64,000 nt of DNA from Bog-473 sp963836605 (GCA_963836605.1 CAWIKB010000015.1:62001-126000); one strand, 5' to 3'. Shown: positions 54,880 to 63,775, numbered from the stretch's first letter. Notes: a model not told the origin generated them from the sequence alone. Translations and numbers: made by a program.

Positions 54880-55446
54880 CTACACGGATCGACCGAGGAA
54901 TGCGGCCAAGCGGTCAGCTGCGCACGCACCCCTTGGGACCACTCCCTCTGGGCCGAATGCGGCCTCGCCGTCCGGGCCCCGCATCTCCGAGGTCACCGTC
55001 GCCTTCGCCTCCTCGAGCAGCTCGGCGGCGAGTCCGGGGGCGATATCGGTGGAACCCCCGGTGGCATGGGCCAGGTCCCACGCGTGGGCGAGTTGATCGC
55101 TCGCCACGAAGAACATGAGGAAACCCCCTGGTCGCTCTCCAAATGGAAACTCGACCAGTCTCTCCAATGCCCCCGGTGACCCAAAGGCCTCGAGCGCCAC
55201 TTTGGACGTCTCGTCGTGTGCAGCAACGAAGTCGCCGGCGGCGAAATCCACGTCGACGGAGGTCTCCCTGCCTCCGACCCGCGATGCCGCGAATCGAGGA
55301 GCACCAACGACATGGTTGACCAGGGCTCGGACATCCCACGAGTGGCAGGGCGTCGCAGCGTCGAGCCGCTCCGTGTCAACCCTGTTCAATTCACCTCTGG
55401 CAGCTCCGAAGGCAGCCGCGAGCGAATCAGTTGAAAGGAAGGGCAT
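54880..55446 (-). CDS. TIGR03086-family metal-binding protein (DinB/mycothiol-linked fold)
   Basis: The 188-residue product has LDAATPCHSWDVRALVNHVVG, with the conserved TPC..WDV and NH..G, and a later HAWDLAHATGGSTDIAPGLA with the remaining histidines. The DinB-like four-helix fold binds a metal and, in related proteins, mycothiol. The ATG has AGGAG 6 nt upstream. The role is likely small-molecule detoxification; substrate unknown. Confidence 0.9.
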   Translation of the reverse strand: MPFLSTDSLAAAFGAARGELNRVDTERLDAATPCHSWDVRALVNHVVGAPRFAASRVGGRETSVDVDFAAGDFVAAHDETSKVALEAFGSPGALERLVEFPFGERPGGFLMFFVASDQLAHAWDLAHATGGSTDIAPGLAAELLEEAKATVTSEMRGPDGEAAFGPEGVVPRGACAADRLAAFLGRSV

Positions 55447-55568
55447 GGCAACTCCTGGTGGGACGACAGCAGGCCACGTCAGAGATCAGCGACCTCGAGC
55501 GCATCGCTCAATCCTACGGTGTGGTTCGCGAATTGGGGCAACTCCCTGTTTGCAACAATCCAGTGCAT

Positions 55569-56159
55569 CTACGCAGACCGTGGGCCTTGCGGGTGGATGA
55601 TCTCGCCTCGGGCCAGCATCTCCACGAACTGCTCGATGCGCCTGGCTCGGGTCTCGATCTTCTTTGCGCTGCCGATCCGATAGAGGATGGAGTACCGGTT
55701 GGCGCTTGTGAGCGTCCGAAACGCTGCCTGCGCGCGAGGATTTGCCGTCAGGGCGTCGGCCAGGTCCTCTGGAACCTCGATGCTGGCTTGCCCGGCGTAC
55801 GCCGCATCCCATCGGCCATCCGCTTTCGCCTGCCGAACCTCCTTGTCCCCTGATCGATGCATCCGGCCGGACGTGCTCAACCTTTCGGCGATGGCGACGT
55901 TCCGTTGCGACCAAAGGCTCCGCGACTTTCGAGGTGTGAAGCGTCGCCGGAACGTTGCCTCGTCACGACGCTCGAGCTGCCCATCGACCCAGCCAAAACA
56001 GAGTGCCTCGTCGAGTGCCTCGTCGTACGAGAGCGCTGTCGGATGAGTCGTGCCTTTCTTGGCCAAAACCAGCCGAACACCAGGTGACGTGGAGTGCTCG
56101 CCACTCAACCAGCTGCGCCATGCCGCCACATCAGTGACCAGGAGCTCTGGAAGGTCCAC
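55569..56159 (-). CDS. YdeI/OmpD-associated family protein
   Basis: The product (196 aa) shows the YdeI pattern: SPGVRLVLAKKG, SYDEALDEALCFGWVDGQLERRDEATFRRRFTPRKSRSLWSQRNV, and a C-terminal YdeI helical block (DLADALTANPRAQAAFRTLTSANRYSILYRIGSAKKIETRARRIEQFVEMLARGE). The family has been tied to bacteriocin or peptide resistance in enterobacteria, but its biochemical role is unknown. It is cytoplasmic and stands alone. Confidence 0.88.
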   Translation of the reverse strand: MDLPELLVTDVAAWRSWLSGEHSTSPGVRLVLAKKGTTHPTALSYDEALDEALCFGWVDGQLERRDEATFRRRFTPRKSRSLWSQRNVAIAERLSTSGRMHRSGDKEVRQAKADGRWDAAYAGQASIEVPEDLADALTANPRAQAAFRTLTSANRYSILYRIGSAKKIETRARRIEQFVEMLARGEIIHPQGPRSA

Positions 56160-56262
56160 GGCCTCAGGGTATCGGGACGTGCCAAAACGGCCGACCGGTT
56201 CCTCGGTCTGGCGAGACTAGAGTGTCCACACGTTCTACGGTCACGGTTCCTCGATCGCCCTG

Positions 56263-56574
56263 GTGGTCTTCTTCGGGCTGATCGCCCTGCGGGTGTTCTC
56301 CTCGCAGCGACATGGTCGGGGTCGACAAAGGAGCGCACCCCCCGCGAGCTCCTTCACCGATCCCACGAGGACGAGTCAAGGATCCAGTGACCTCGACGGA
56401 TCGTCCGGCGAGGTCACATTCACCGGGATCGCTCCCGGTTGGCTCGTGGACCCTTCGGGCCGGCATGAACGGCGGTATTGGTCTGGGTCTGAATGGACGG
56501 AGCACGTTTCAGACGGTGGTGTCCCGGGCACCGATCCACCTCCAGGCAACACTGGCCGCGAGGCGTCCTCGTAG
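56263..56574 (+). CDS. small DUF2510-domain protein, possibly N-terminally truncated
   Basis: The C-terminal half reads GWLVDPSGRHERRYWSGSEWTEHVSDGG, a DUF2510 domain (GW..DPSGRHE.RYW.G..WTEHV). The N-terminus (VVFFGLIALRVFSSQRHGRGRQ) looks like a membrane helix cut short. In-frame sequence upstream (YGHGSSIAL) continues the helix to a TAG at 56218 without an ATG/GTG/TTG, so either GTG 56263 or a non-standard start is used, or the true start has been lost. DUF2510 proteins are common short actinobacterial membrane proteins of unknown function. Confidence 0.6.
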   Translation: MVFFGLIALRVFSSQRHGRGRQRSAPPASSFTDPTRTSQGSSDLDGSSGEVTFTGIAPGWLVDPSGRHERRYWSGSEWTEHVSDGGVPGTDPPPGNTGREASS

Positions 56575-56646
56575 CCCTACGGCCCAAGGACCCGGAGGCC
56601 TCGACGGCGCAGGCCAGTTCCGTCTTGAGGGGGAGTCCTCGTTTCT

Positions 56647-57477
56647 TCAGAACTCACTCAAGGCAATGGCGAGCGGTTCGAGGACGCCGGGATCCAGGGG
56701 CGGCGGGAGGGTGACGATGCCCAGCTCGGCGCCGACCTCAGCCAATGCGGCGGCCTGCTCGGCGGTCGCCTCCGCGTCCCCGGCGAATCGGACGTGGCTC
56801 GAGAGGAGAATCTCGGTAGGGTCGCGGCCGATGTCGCCGCAGTGCTGATGCAGGATGTCGCGCTTGCGGGCGAACTCCTCGGGGGTGCCGCCCACAAAGT
56901 TCCAGTGCTGGGCGAACCGGGCTGCGGTGCGGAGGGTCCTCCTCTCGCCGCTCCCACCAATGCAGATCGGTGGATGGGGGCGCTGAACCGGCTTGGGCTC
57001 GTTGCGTGCATCGGTGAGCTGGTAGTACCGGCCCTTGAAGGTGGTCGTCTCCTGCGTGAGGAGCCCGACGATCACCTCGCAGGCTTCCTCGAAGCGGTCG
57101 CTGCGCTGACCCGGCGTGCCCAACTCGATCCCGTACGCCCCCGACTCCTCCTCGTTCCACCCGGCCCCGATGCCAAGCTCCAGACGGCCCCCGGACACAA
57201 TGTCGAGGGTGGTCGCCATGTTGGCCAGGATCGCCGGGTGGCGATAATGGATACCGGTCACCAGGGTTCCCATGCGCAAGCGGGTCGTCGCCTGGGCCAG
57301 CGCCGTCAGGGTGATCCAACCCTCCATGCAAGGGCCGGTGCTGTCGGAAAAGATCGGATAGAAATGATCGAAGGTCCAGCCCGACTCGAACAGCTCGATG
57401 TCGTCGGCCGCCTGCCACACGGCGAGCATGTCGGTCCAGGTCGTATCCTGCGGCGAGGTCTTAAAAGCAAAGCGCAT
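56647..57477 (-). CDS. F420-dependent LLM-class oxidoreductase
   Basis: The product (276 aa) begins MRFAFKTSPQDTTW and shows ATTRLRMGTLVTGIHYRHPAILANMATTLDIVSGGRLELGIGAGWNEEE and PPICIGGSGERRTLRTAARFAQHWN. This matches the F420-dependent luciferase-like subgroup used in mycobacteria and relatives. The cofactor is inferred from the subgroup; the substrate is unknown. The gene stands between unrelated small genes with its own promoter region (57478-57592). Confidence 0.9.
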   Translation of the reverse strand: MRFAFKTSPQDTTWTDMLAVWQAADDIELFESGWTFDHFYPIFSDSTGPCMEGWITLTALAQATTRLRMGTLVTGIHYRHPAILANMATTLDIVSGGRLELGIGAGWNEEESGAYGIELGTPGQRSDRFEEACEVIVGLLTQETTTFKGRYYQLTDARNEPKPVQRPHPPICIGGSGERRTLRTAARFAQHWNFVGGTPEEFARKRDILHQHCGDIGRDPTEILLSSHVRFAGDAEATAEQAAALAEVGAELGIVTLPPPLDPGVLEPLAIALSEF

Positions 57478-57592
57478 GGCTTCACGCTACGTCCGGACGG
57501 CCAGCGACCGTACATTCCTGAGACACGGCCCCGGGTTCGTGGCGACGTGGGCGAATTTCCGCATCGATCATATTTGAGCGATCGCGGCACCC

Positions 57593-57967
57593 TCAACTGA
57601 AGTTCGTGAGCGACAGAGTGTTGCCGTCGAGGTCCTTGAACCAAGCGACTCGATCACCACTGGGTGTCGTCCAGATGGCTCGATTGTCCTGCTCCATTCC
57701 CTCGTAGCGAGTGAACGTGATCCCTTGGTCCACCAGGGCGTCGACGGCAAGGTCGATATCCTGGACCTCCCATCCCGCGATGGTGAACGGCTGCGGCCGG
57801 TGATGGTCGACTTGGGTGAGCCGCAACATTGTCCCGCCCGAGTTCAAGCTCACCGCAAATGGGTTCTCGTCTGTCACTTGAAGACCGAGAATCTCCTCGT
57901 AGAAAGAGCGGGCCAAGGTGAGGTCACTTACCGGAATGAACGCCATAAATGGAGCCGCAGTCAGCAT
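57593..57967 (-). CDS. VOC/glyoxalase-family protein
   Basis: The product (124 aa) carries the VOC fold pattern: FIPVSDLTLARSFYEEILGLQVTDENPFAVSLNSGG and VQDIDLAVDALVDQGITFTRYEG, ending WFKDLDGNTLSLTNF. One glyoxalase-like metal-ligand Glu position is replaced (SL in place of LE near the end), so it may be a binding rather than catalytic member. The frame is intact and the gene short; no operon partner is close. Confidence 0.85.
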   Translation of the reverse strand: MLTAAPFMAFIPVSDLTLARSFYEEILGLQVTDENPFAVSLNSGGTMLRLTQVDHHRPQPFTIAGWEVQDIDLAVDALVDQGITFTRYEGMEQDNRAIWTTPSGDRVAWFKDLDGNTLSLTNFS

Positions 57968-58056
57968 GGTCGGATCGTATTGCCCGCAGGCCCACCTTGG
58001 CGATCCAGGCCGGCTGGCTCCATCAGTGGGTCAAGGACACGCGGTGTGTCAGAGGT

Positions 58057-59085
58057 TCAGGTCACGTTTCGAAGTGCGGCGAGACCGGGGACCGAGTTCG
58101 TGTCCAATGGCTCGAACGTCCCCTGGGAGAACTGACCGTTGTCGTAGAAGCCGCCGTCGATGAGCAGGTCGAGCTGGGGTGGTGAGGCGAATCCACCCAA
58201 CACACTTGGCCCAGCCGTGCTCCTGTGGCCATGCAAGACGCCACAAGGAGCCAAGATGACGTCGTACGTCGCGAGTTCGAAGAACTCGGCTCCGCTGTAG
58301 CCAGGTGCTACGTATCCCTCGCATTCCCCCTCCCACAGCACGAGGCATTCGTCCGACACCGGATGGACGTGCATGTTGTCCGTAGCCCAGGCAGGAGCCA
58401 TCGCATAGTTGAAGCCGGCCGTCCGCGTGCCTGCGCCGGGCCAGAGAACGAGCTGAGCCGGGAGCCCGAGGCCGGGGAAGGGAGTGCCGAGGTAGACGTT
58501 GAAGAGTGCGCCCTCTTTCCGTACCTCGTCGAACGGGAGGTTCTGGACGCGCACGTCGGGCTCACTCTCCTGGGGAGCCATTTGGCTGGGTGCCAAATCG
58601 ACACGACGCGCGTTGAGGGTGGCTTTGAAGATCGTCGTCAAATTCAAAGTGCCTTGAATTCGATCGTAGAATCCCGCTTGCTCGTAGAGGTCGAACTGAG
58701 GCGGCGTGATCTGGGTCACCACAATGAGATCCTCGCTCGCCCCAGCTGGACACCGGACGGCGTGGGGACAACCTTCAGGGAAGTAGCCGATGTCCCCGGG
58801 GCGCAGCGATCGCCACGACCCACGAAGAAATACCTCTCCCTCTCCCGAAAGACAGAGCATCGCTTCTTCGGCCATGGTGTAGGCGTACTGGTCGGACTCG
58901 GTCCCGGGAGCCACGGTGAGAACATGGACCGACTCGGTCTGGAATCCGTTCCCCGGCCAGGCAACCAGTCGACTCGGCAGTCCGTGCACGGAGATTGTTG
59001 GCCCATCCTGCAAATTCCCAACTGCTCCGCCCAGTCGGATCTGTTCACGGGTCTTGAACTTCGCCTGATACTGCTCCATAGCCAT
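58057..59085 (-). CDS. bicupin protein
   Basis: Two cupin domains are visible: FQTESVHVLTVAPGTESDQYAYTMAEEAMLCLSGEGEVFLRGSWRSLRPGDIGYFPEGCPHAVR (about residues 55-115) and AMAPAWATDNMHVHPVSDECLVLWEGECEGYVAPG (about 225-260). The second has the histidine-rich metal site (HVHP). The ATG at 59085 is preferred; a longer start adds six residues. The layout is like dioxygenases or isomerases that bind Fe or Mn, but the substrate is unknown. Confidence 0.82.
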   Translation of the reverse strand: MAMEQYQAKFKTREQIRLGGAVGNLQDGPTISVHGLPSRLVAWPGNGFQTESVHVLTVAPGTESDQYAYTMAEEAMLCLSGEGEVFLRGSWRSLRPGDIGYFPEGCPHAVRCPAGASEDLIVVTQITPPQFDLYEQAGFYDRIQGTLNLTTIFKATLNARRVDLAPSQMAPQESEPDVRVQNLPFDEVRKEGALFNVYLGTPFPGLGLPAQLVLWPGAGTRTAGFNYAMAPAWATDNMHVHPVSDECLVLWEGECEGYVAPGYSGAEFFELATYDVILAPCGVLHGHRSTAGPSVLGGFASPPQLDLLIDGGFYDNGQFSQGTFEPLDTNSVPGLAALRNVT

Positions 59086-59174
59086 GAGGTGACTATCGCA
59101 CACCCGCCTGACCGACTCGCCGTGAAGATGCGGAGTTCGTCGCGCATCGCATATTTCGACCTCCGTGGCTCCGT

Positions 59175-60104
59175 TCAGGGGATGAGCACGATCTTGCCGC
59201 GAGTGTGGCGATGTTCGAGTTCTTCGAAAGCATCGGCCACCTGTTCGAGTGGATACGTCGCCGCGATCGGAACCTCAATCGCTCCCGACGCGACAAGTTC
59301 CGCCATTTCGGTAAGGACCTCTGGGGTTGATGCGGTACCGCTGCCTTCAGCCTTGATTCCGAGCTCCTGGGCTTTTTCGAATGCAGTGATCGTCTCGATG
59401 CGATCGCGTGGGATCCCGAGTTCGACGGCGAGCTCGACATACTCGGGGCCGAAGAGATCGATGAAGGCGTCGATCTCCTGCGCTTCCGCCCGCAGCCGCT
59501 CGGCCAGTCCATCGCCATAGGGGATAGCCACGGCGCCATGGGACCGGAGCCAGTCGGCGTTCGAGGGCGAAGCAATCGCGAGGACGCGCGCGCCACGCAG
59601 GGCCAAGAGCTGGACGACGAGAGTCCCCACCCCGCCTGCGGCGGCCGAGACGGCAACCGCGTCCCCCTCCTTGACCCCGACGGCACGAACGGCGGCATAG
59701 GCGGTGCACCCAACGACGTAGAGACAGCCAGCAACCTCCCAACTGAGCGTTGGGGGTTTGCGGATCAGCTGTGATGTCGGAACGGCGACGTGGGTGGCAT
59801 GGCTCGAACGGCTCCACGAGTAGCCCAAGACGGCGTCCCCCACCGCGAAGTCCGTGACTTCGTCACCGAGGGCAACGACGAGCCCTGCGAGGTCGCTGCC
59901 CTCCCCGGAGGGAAAGGTGGCCGGAAATCGTTCCTGGAGCGCGCCCGATCGGATCGCGATCTCGCCCGGATTGATACCAGCTGCCTTGACCTCGACCAGA
60001 ACTTCGCCCGCAGCAGCTCTCGGCATCGGTACATCCGCGATGTAGAGAACGTCCCTCCCGCCGTAGCTGTCGAAGCGCACCGCTCGTGAGCCAGTTCCGG
60101 TCAT
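59175..60104 (-). CDS. zinc-independent MDR quinone oxidoreductase
   Basis: The 309-residue medium-chain reductase shows VKAAGINPGEIAIRSG, the Rossmann AAAGGVGTLVVQLLA and the C-terminal RHTRGKIVLIP. There are no zinc cysteines. Such enzymes reduce quinones or enones with NADPH. Its start faces the divergent hypothetical gene at 60457 over a 352-bp spacer that contains candidate operators. Confidence 0.9.
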   Translation of the reverse strand: MTGTGSRAVRFDSYGGRDVLYIADVPMPRAAAGEVLVEVKAAGINPGEIAIRSGALQERFPATFPSGEGSDLAGLVVALGDEVTDFAVGDAVLGYSWSRSSHATHVAVPTSQLIRKPPTLSWEVAGCLYVVGCTAYAAVRAVGVKEGDAVAVSAAAGGVGTLVVQLLALRGARVLAIASPSNADWLRSHGAVAIPYGDGLAERLRAEAQEIDAFIDLFGPEYVELAVELGIPRDRIETITAFEKAQELGIKAEGSGTASTPEVLTEMAELVASGAIEVPIAATYPLEQVADAFEELEHRHTRGKIVLIP

Positions 60105-60456
60105 TTCGTCCTCCTACCTCATGATGAGCAGCACTTCCGTCGGCCGGGCCATCGTCTGGAAAATAGTCTCGTTCGGCGATTCAGGCACAGTGCACGGTGC
60201 ACGATGGTCTTCGACGGTAGCTGGAGTTCGTTCGACATCGTTCAGGCGAACTCTGTGCTCACGCTGCGCCGACCCTCGCCGGCCGCCACGATCGCCCAGA
60301 ACAGTTGAAACGACGGTGGCAGCAGCGGGCGGTCGCGGGCTCTGCCTTCGCACGCAGCGCCTGCCAGCTCGCGCCGGCGTTGCACCCAGGCCGGCTGGCG
60401 CCGGTAGGGTCCAGGAGCGAGCGGCGCAGCGAGCGGCGGACCACGGGAGGGCTTTG
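60105..60456. other. divergent intergenic region with inverted repeats
   Basis: The stretch holds no coding frame of its own (the longer start at 60121 is non-coding in style). It contains GTGCAC-G-GTGCAC at 60190-60202 and a 7-bp perfect inverted repeat, GAGTTCG...CGAACTC, at 60224-60253 with a 16-nt spacer, both closer to the oxidoreductase. For the hypothetical gene, TTGCAC (60380) and TAGGGT (60405) form a possible -35/-10 pair with a long 19-nt spacer. Confidence 0.45.
60190..60253. promoter_or_regulatory. candidate operator cluster upstream of the MDR oxidoreductase
   Basis: GTGCAC is a perfect palindrome and appears twice, 1 bp apart; 22 bp further on is the GAGTTCG/CGAACTC inverted repeat. 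They lie 86-150 bp upstream of the oxidoreductase start. This looks like binding sites for a dimeric repressor, but no regulator gene is adjacent. Confidence 0.35.
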
Positions 60457-61086
60457 ATGACTGACCAGGGTGACGGGCAGCAGAGTGAGCAGGTCCACCA
60501 GTGGGGAGTGGCCGTGCCGGCCACCTCCGGCCGGCCCAAGCCGGGGGACATCATCACGGAGTCCGGCCTGGCCATGACCCCTGGTCCCCTCGTCGGCCAC
60601 GACGTGTCGACCCCGCTCGAAGAGGACGAACCCGAGCACACCATCCCGCCGGGCCCGCTGTGGGCCATGAAGGACCGGCGCCACACCCAGTGGCACCTCC
60701 TTCCGGCCCACGAACGCCACGAGCGAATCCGCGAGTGCCTCGAGGCCGACGACTACACCCTGTACTGCATCGACGACGGGCGTCACCATGCCATGATCGG
60801 CCGCCGAGTCGGTGCCTCACCGAGCGGCTGCGAGTACACGTTGCTCGGCCGCATCTCACGCCCGCGCTACGAGGAACTGCGCGACGAGGTGGTGCTCCTT
60901 GTCAACTGCTTCGACACGGCCACCGAGATGGGACTGTGCGGAGTCGCCGTTGAAGAGGACGTCCGTTCGTCCAACATCTTTGATGTGGCCAACTACGACA
61001 GCATCGACGACGTCCCCGAGGACTACCGACCGGGCTCGGCGTTCCACCATTTCCGCCAGGACCTGGAGATCACAGCCTACGAGTGA
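60457..61086 (+). CDS. hypothetical protein, unrecognised family
   Basis: The ATG at 60457 has GGGAGG 6 nt upstream, clearly the best start; the longer frame is discarded. The product (209 aa) has an acidic linker (about residues 20-65), PGPLWAMKDRRHTQWHLLPAHERHERIRECLEADDYTLYCIDDG, and a C-terminal domain with EELRDEVVLLVNCFDTATEMG and SIDDVPEDYRPGSAFHHFRQDLEI. No signal peptide or membrane helix is seen. I do not recognise it. It is divergent from the quinone oxidoreductase. Confidence 0.7.
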   Translation: MTDQGDGQQSEQVHQWGVAVPATSGRPKPGDIITESGLAMTPGPLVGHDVSTPLEEDEPEHTIPPGPLWAMKDRRHTQWHLLPAHERHERIRECLEADDYTLYCIDDGRHHAMIGRRVGASPSGCEYTLLGRISRPRYEELRDEVVLLVNCFDTATEMGLCGVAVEEDVRSSNIFDVANYDSIDDVPEDYRPGSAFHHFRQDLEITAYE

Positions 61087-61204
61087 CGCCGGTCGATGCG
61101 CCTTCGCCGGCTGGGTTTATGCGAGCGAAGCTCAACGGGGTCATGCCGCGGAGTCGAAGGAGTCGGCAGATTTCTCGTCGGCCATAGAGGATGCGTCAAT
61201 CCCG

Positions 61205-61717
61205 TCAGGCTGTCTCAGTGGCGACGAAGAGGGATTTGAACATTTCACTCATTTCAGGCAGCTGGTAGTGGGCCTGAAGGCCGCTCGGGTTGGGGAGGAG
61301 CCAAAGCAGGGCACCGCCGAAGAGTTCGGGCTGGCGGCCGATGGCGGCTTCGGGTCTAAGAAAAGCCGTCCGGTACGCCTGCAGCCCCAGCACCGCGACG
61401 CAGCGAGGCCGCAGCATCCCCACCTTGGCCTCGAGCTGCGTTGCACCTTCACGCAGTTCGGCCGTACTGAGTTCGCTGGCGGCGGCCGTCACGCGCCCCA
61501 CCAGGTTCGTTATGCCTATGCCCAGCCCAGGCAGAGCGTGCTGCTCGGCAGGTAAGAGAACGGACTCGGTGAATCCACCGGCACAGAGCAACTTCCAGAA
61601 TCGGTTCCCCGGCCGGGCGAAATGCAGGCCGAGGTCACCCGAGAGCGTCCCGGGATTGATCCCGCAGAAGAGGACACGCAGAGACGGACCGGCTAGGTCG
61701 GCCAAAGGCTGCTCCAC
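61205..61717 (-). CDS. mug: G/U mismatch-specific DNA glycosylase (Mug family)
   Basis: The core has motif A FCGINPGTLSG (the Asn of GINPG is the catalytic-site residue) and motif B LPNPSGLQAHYQLP, the double-strand-specific uracil glycosylase family 2. It removes uracil or thymine opposite G. The start is uncertain: I use the GTG at 61717 (VEQPLADLAG), because frames further upstream lose coding character, but no Shine-Dalgarno is present. About 171 residues match the family's usual size. Confidence 0.85.
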   Translation of the reverse strand: MEQPLADLAGPSLRVLFCGINPGTLSGDLGLHFARPGNRFWKLLCAGGFTESVLLPAEQHALPGLGIGITNLVGRVTAAASELSTAELREGATQLEAKVGMLRPRCVAVLGLQAYRTAFLRPEAAIGRQPELFGGALLWLLPNPSGLQAHYQLPEMSEMFKSLFVATETA

Positions 61718-61989
61718 GGAACGAGAACATACGCTCCGGCACGGGTCCTGAGGGCACACACCCGCCCAAGGGAATCCTCTCGGCCCACTGGGCCATCTCG
61801 GCCGATCCGGCACCGCCCTCCGGCTGCCGATCTGCGTCACCGTCAGGTCGCTCGGGATGAACGGCCCGAGACCATGCGCAGACGCTCTGGCCCTCCCCTG
61901 GAGTGCCGAAGTGCCCACCGTCGCCGACGGCATGGGATAGTCCCTCTGCAGGCGGGAATGGAGTCACGGCGCCTGCATAGCCTGGAGCG
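61718..61989. other. divergent spacer between mug and the phosphotransferase gene
   Basis: This 272-bp stretch has no convincing gene. It holds the promoters of both divergent neighbours. The plus-strand end reads GGCGCCTGCATAGCCTGGAGCGATG; TAGCCT could be a -10 box, but no matching -35 was seen. Confidence 0.35.
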
Positions 61990-62859
61990 ATGGACCAGGA
62001 GATGCGCAGCTGGATCTTGGAAGCGCTCGGAGCCGATGATGTGCGTGAAGTGCGAACGCTCACATTTGGGATTTCCTCTGATGTGCGGTTGATTGAGGTT
62101 GATGGCATCCCACTGGTACTGCGATGCTACGTGACCAACGAGATCGTGACGCAGCTTCCGATGGTTGTCGCATACGAGGCGCAAGCCCTGAAGGCGGCTC
62201 GTGCGGTTCTGGGCGATCTGGTGCCACAGCCGGTTGCTCACGATGTGACCGGTGCTCGTGCAGGGCGTCCAAGCCTGATCATGACGTTCCTTCCAGGCAG
62301 GGCGGTGATACATGACCTCGACCCACGACAGATCGTAGAGCCATTGGCATTTCTTCATGGCCACGCGGCACCGAAGGAGTTCCCTCGATACCACCATTGG
62401 TTCGACGCTGACCGCGTCGCCATTCCACAGTGGACGAAGAGGCCTGAGACATGGGCAGAACTGATCGATGCCGTTCGTGGCGGAGAACCACGCGCAACGC
62501 ACGTGCTCTTACATCGTGACTACCACCCAGGAAACCTCCTCTGGGAAAATGGGACGTTGAGCGGGATCGTGGACTGGCCGTCGTCATGCCGCGGTCCACG
62601 AGGAATAGACGTGGCTCACGCTCGAGGAAATCTCGCGCTCGTGGATGGAGCAGGCGCGGCCGAGCAATTTCTGCGCGTCTACCGCGAGATTGTGCCCTCC
62701 TACGATCACGATCCCTGGTGGGACATTGCCGATCTACTCTCCTTTGAGAGCGATTTCGACGGCGTGATGGCGTTCAATTCGTTCGGAGCACGCTTGTCCA
62801 TCGACCTTCTCCATGCGAGGGCAGATGCATGGGCCCGTGCACTCACCAAGTCGATCTGA
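61990..62859 (+). CDS. aminoglycoside-phosphotransferase-family kinase
   Basis: The product (289 aa) has an N-lobe with FGISSDVRLIEVDGIPLVLRCYV, the catalytic loop LLHRDYHPGNLLW (Brenner motif HxDxxxxN) and the metal-binding IVDWPSSCRGPRGIDVAH. APH-family kinases phosphorylate small hydroxyl compounds, including antibiotics, choline or sugars. Substrate cannot be assigned. The codon use is less GC-rich than its neighbours (several AT-ending codons), which may mark recent transfer. Confidence 0.88.
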   Translation: MDQEMRSWILEALGADDVREVRTLTFGISSDVRLIEVDGIPLVLRCYVTNEIVTQLPMVVAYEAQALKAARAVLGDLVPQPVAHDVTGARAGRPSLIMTFLPGRAVIHDLDPRQIVEPLAFLHGHAAPKEFPRYHHWFDADRVAIPQWTKRPETWAELIDAVRGGEPRATHVLLHRDYHPGNLLWENGTLSGIVDWPSSCRGPRGIDVAHARGNLALVDGAGAAEQFLRVYREIVPSYDHDPWWDIADLLSFESDFDGVMAFNSFGARLSIDLLHARADAWARALTKSI

Positions 62860-62885
62860 GTCGCCAATTGGCGCCACACAGTCGC

Positions 62886-62912
62886 GGCGGTCCGGGACAC
62901 TCCTGGGCCGCC
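62886..62912. terminator. bidirectional terminator-like hairpin between convergent genes
   Basis: GGCGGTCC (62886-62893) pairs with GGGCCGCC (62905-62912), an 8-bp stem with one G-U pair and an 11-nt loop. It lies in the 113-bp convergent gap between the phosphotransferase and methyltransferase genes, where a shared terminator would be expected. No U-run follows, as usual for high-GC actinobacteria. Confidence 0.5.
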
Positions 62913-62972
62913 AATCCTGGGATGTTCTTACCGGTATTCTGCGACGCGTCCGGGTCGTGGTGCCCGAGAACC

Positions 62973-63665
62973 TCAGGCCAGCGCTTCTCCGAAGATGAAC
63001 CAGCGGGTGGCATCGAGCCTTGCCGTCCAACCTTGGTGGCCAAGAAGTGACTGCAACTCCTTGGGCTCGTAGAAGACCTCGACGACCTGGTACCTGGTTC
63101 CGTCGTGCAAGCGGCGCAGGTCCAGATCCGGACCGCGATGGACGACATACGGGTCCTTGATCTCGCCAGTTTGCTGCGGGTCGATGCGGTTGTCGATCAG
63201 GAACACGCGACCTCCCGGTGCAAGGCAGGACCGCACCAGAGACCAGAATGCGGAGAATCGTGACCGCGGCACGTGCGAGAGCCAGAAGGAGAAGAACACC
63301 ACGTCATAGGTCCTGTTCGGCTGCCACATGAACAGGTCGGCAGCGAGGTAGTCCACATCGGGTCGCCCTACTCGTTCGCGGTTGAGGTCCAAGGTCTCGG
63401 GTGACGAGTCAATGACGGTCAGATGCCCGGCAGTGCGGGCGAGACGCTCCGTCCACCATCCGGTGCCCCCCGCCATTTCCAATACGTCACCGGTAGCGCC
63501 GAACGTGTCAAGCGCAGCTACGACCCGCGCGACCTGCCTGTCCCATTCCTCGGCCGAGTCCGGACCTCGGTCGTAGCGGCCGCGGCGCTGCCACCACTCG
63601 TCGTACTCGGGCGCACGAGCTCGGTAGTACCCGCGCTGCTCGGCGAGGAGTCCCTCGTCGTTCAC
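62973..63665 (-). CDS. class I SAM-dependent methyltransferase
   Basis: The product (230 aa) has an N-terminal YYRARAPEYDEWW, the SAM motif VLEMAGGTGWWTERLA, an acidic LTVIDSSPETLDLNRERV loop and DVVFFSFWLSHVPRSRF. The pattern is that of small-molecule methyltransferases of the UbiE/Methyltransf_11-like type. The GTG start at 63665 has no strong Shine-Dalgarno. The substrate is unknown. Confidence 0.88.
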   Translation of the reverse strand: MNDEGLLAEQRGYYRARAPEYDEWWQRRGRYDRGPDSAEEWDRQVARVVAALDTFGATGDVLEMAGGTGWWTERLARTAGHLTVIDSSPETLDLNRERVGRPDVDYLAADLFMWQPNRTYDVVFFSFWLSHVPRSRFSAFWSLVRSCLAPGGRVFLIDNRIDPQQTGEIKDPYVVHRGPDLDLRRLHDGTRYQVVEVFYEPKELQSLLGHQGWTARLDATRWFIFGEALA

Positions 63666-63775
63666 TGGAAGAGTCTCTCACTTCAAGAGCTGCCCTCATC
63701 GAAGGCTGTGGTGCGCCGGGGGCCGGGGTAGTGGGACAGGGTGCGGCGATCAGAACGCTCTGAAGGCCAGCGGTC

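Noticed and set aside
63670..63775. small gene between the methyltransferase and SRPBCC genes
   Set aside because: No frame of useful length with a start and coding composition was found.
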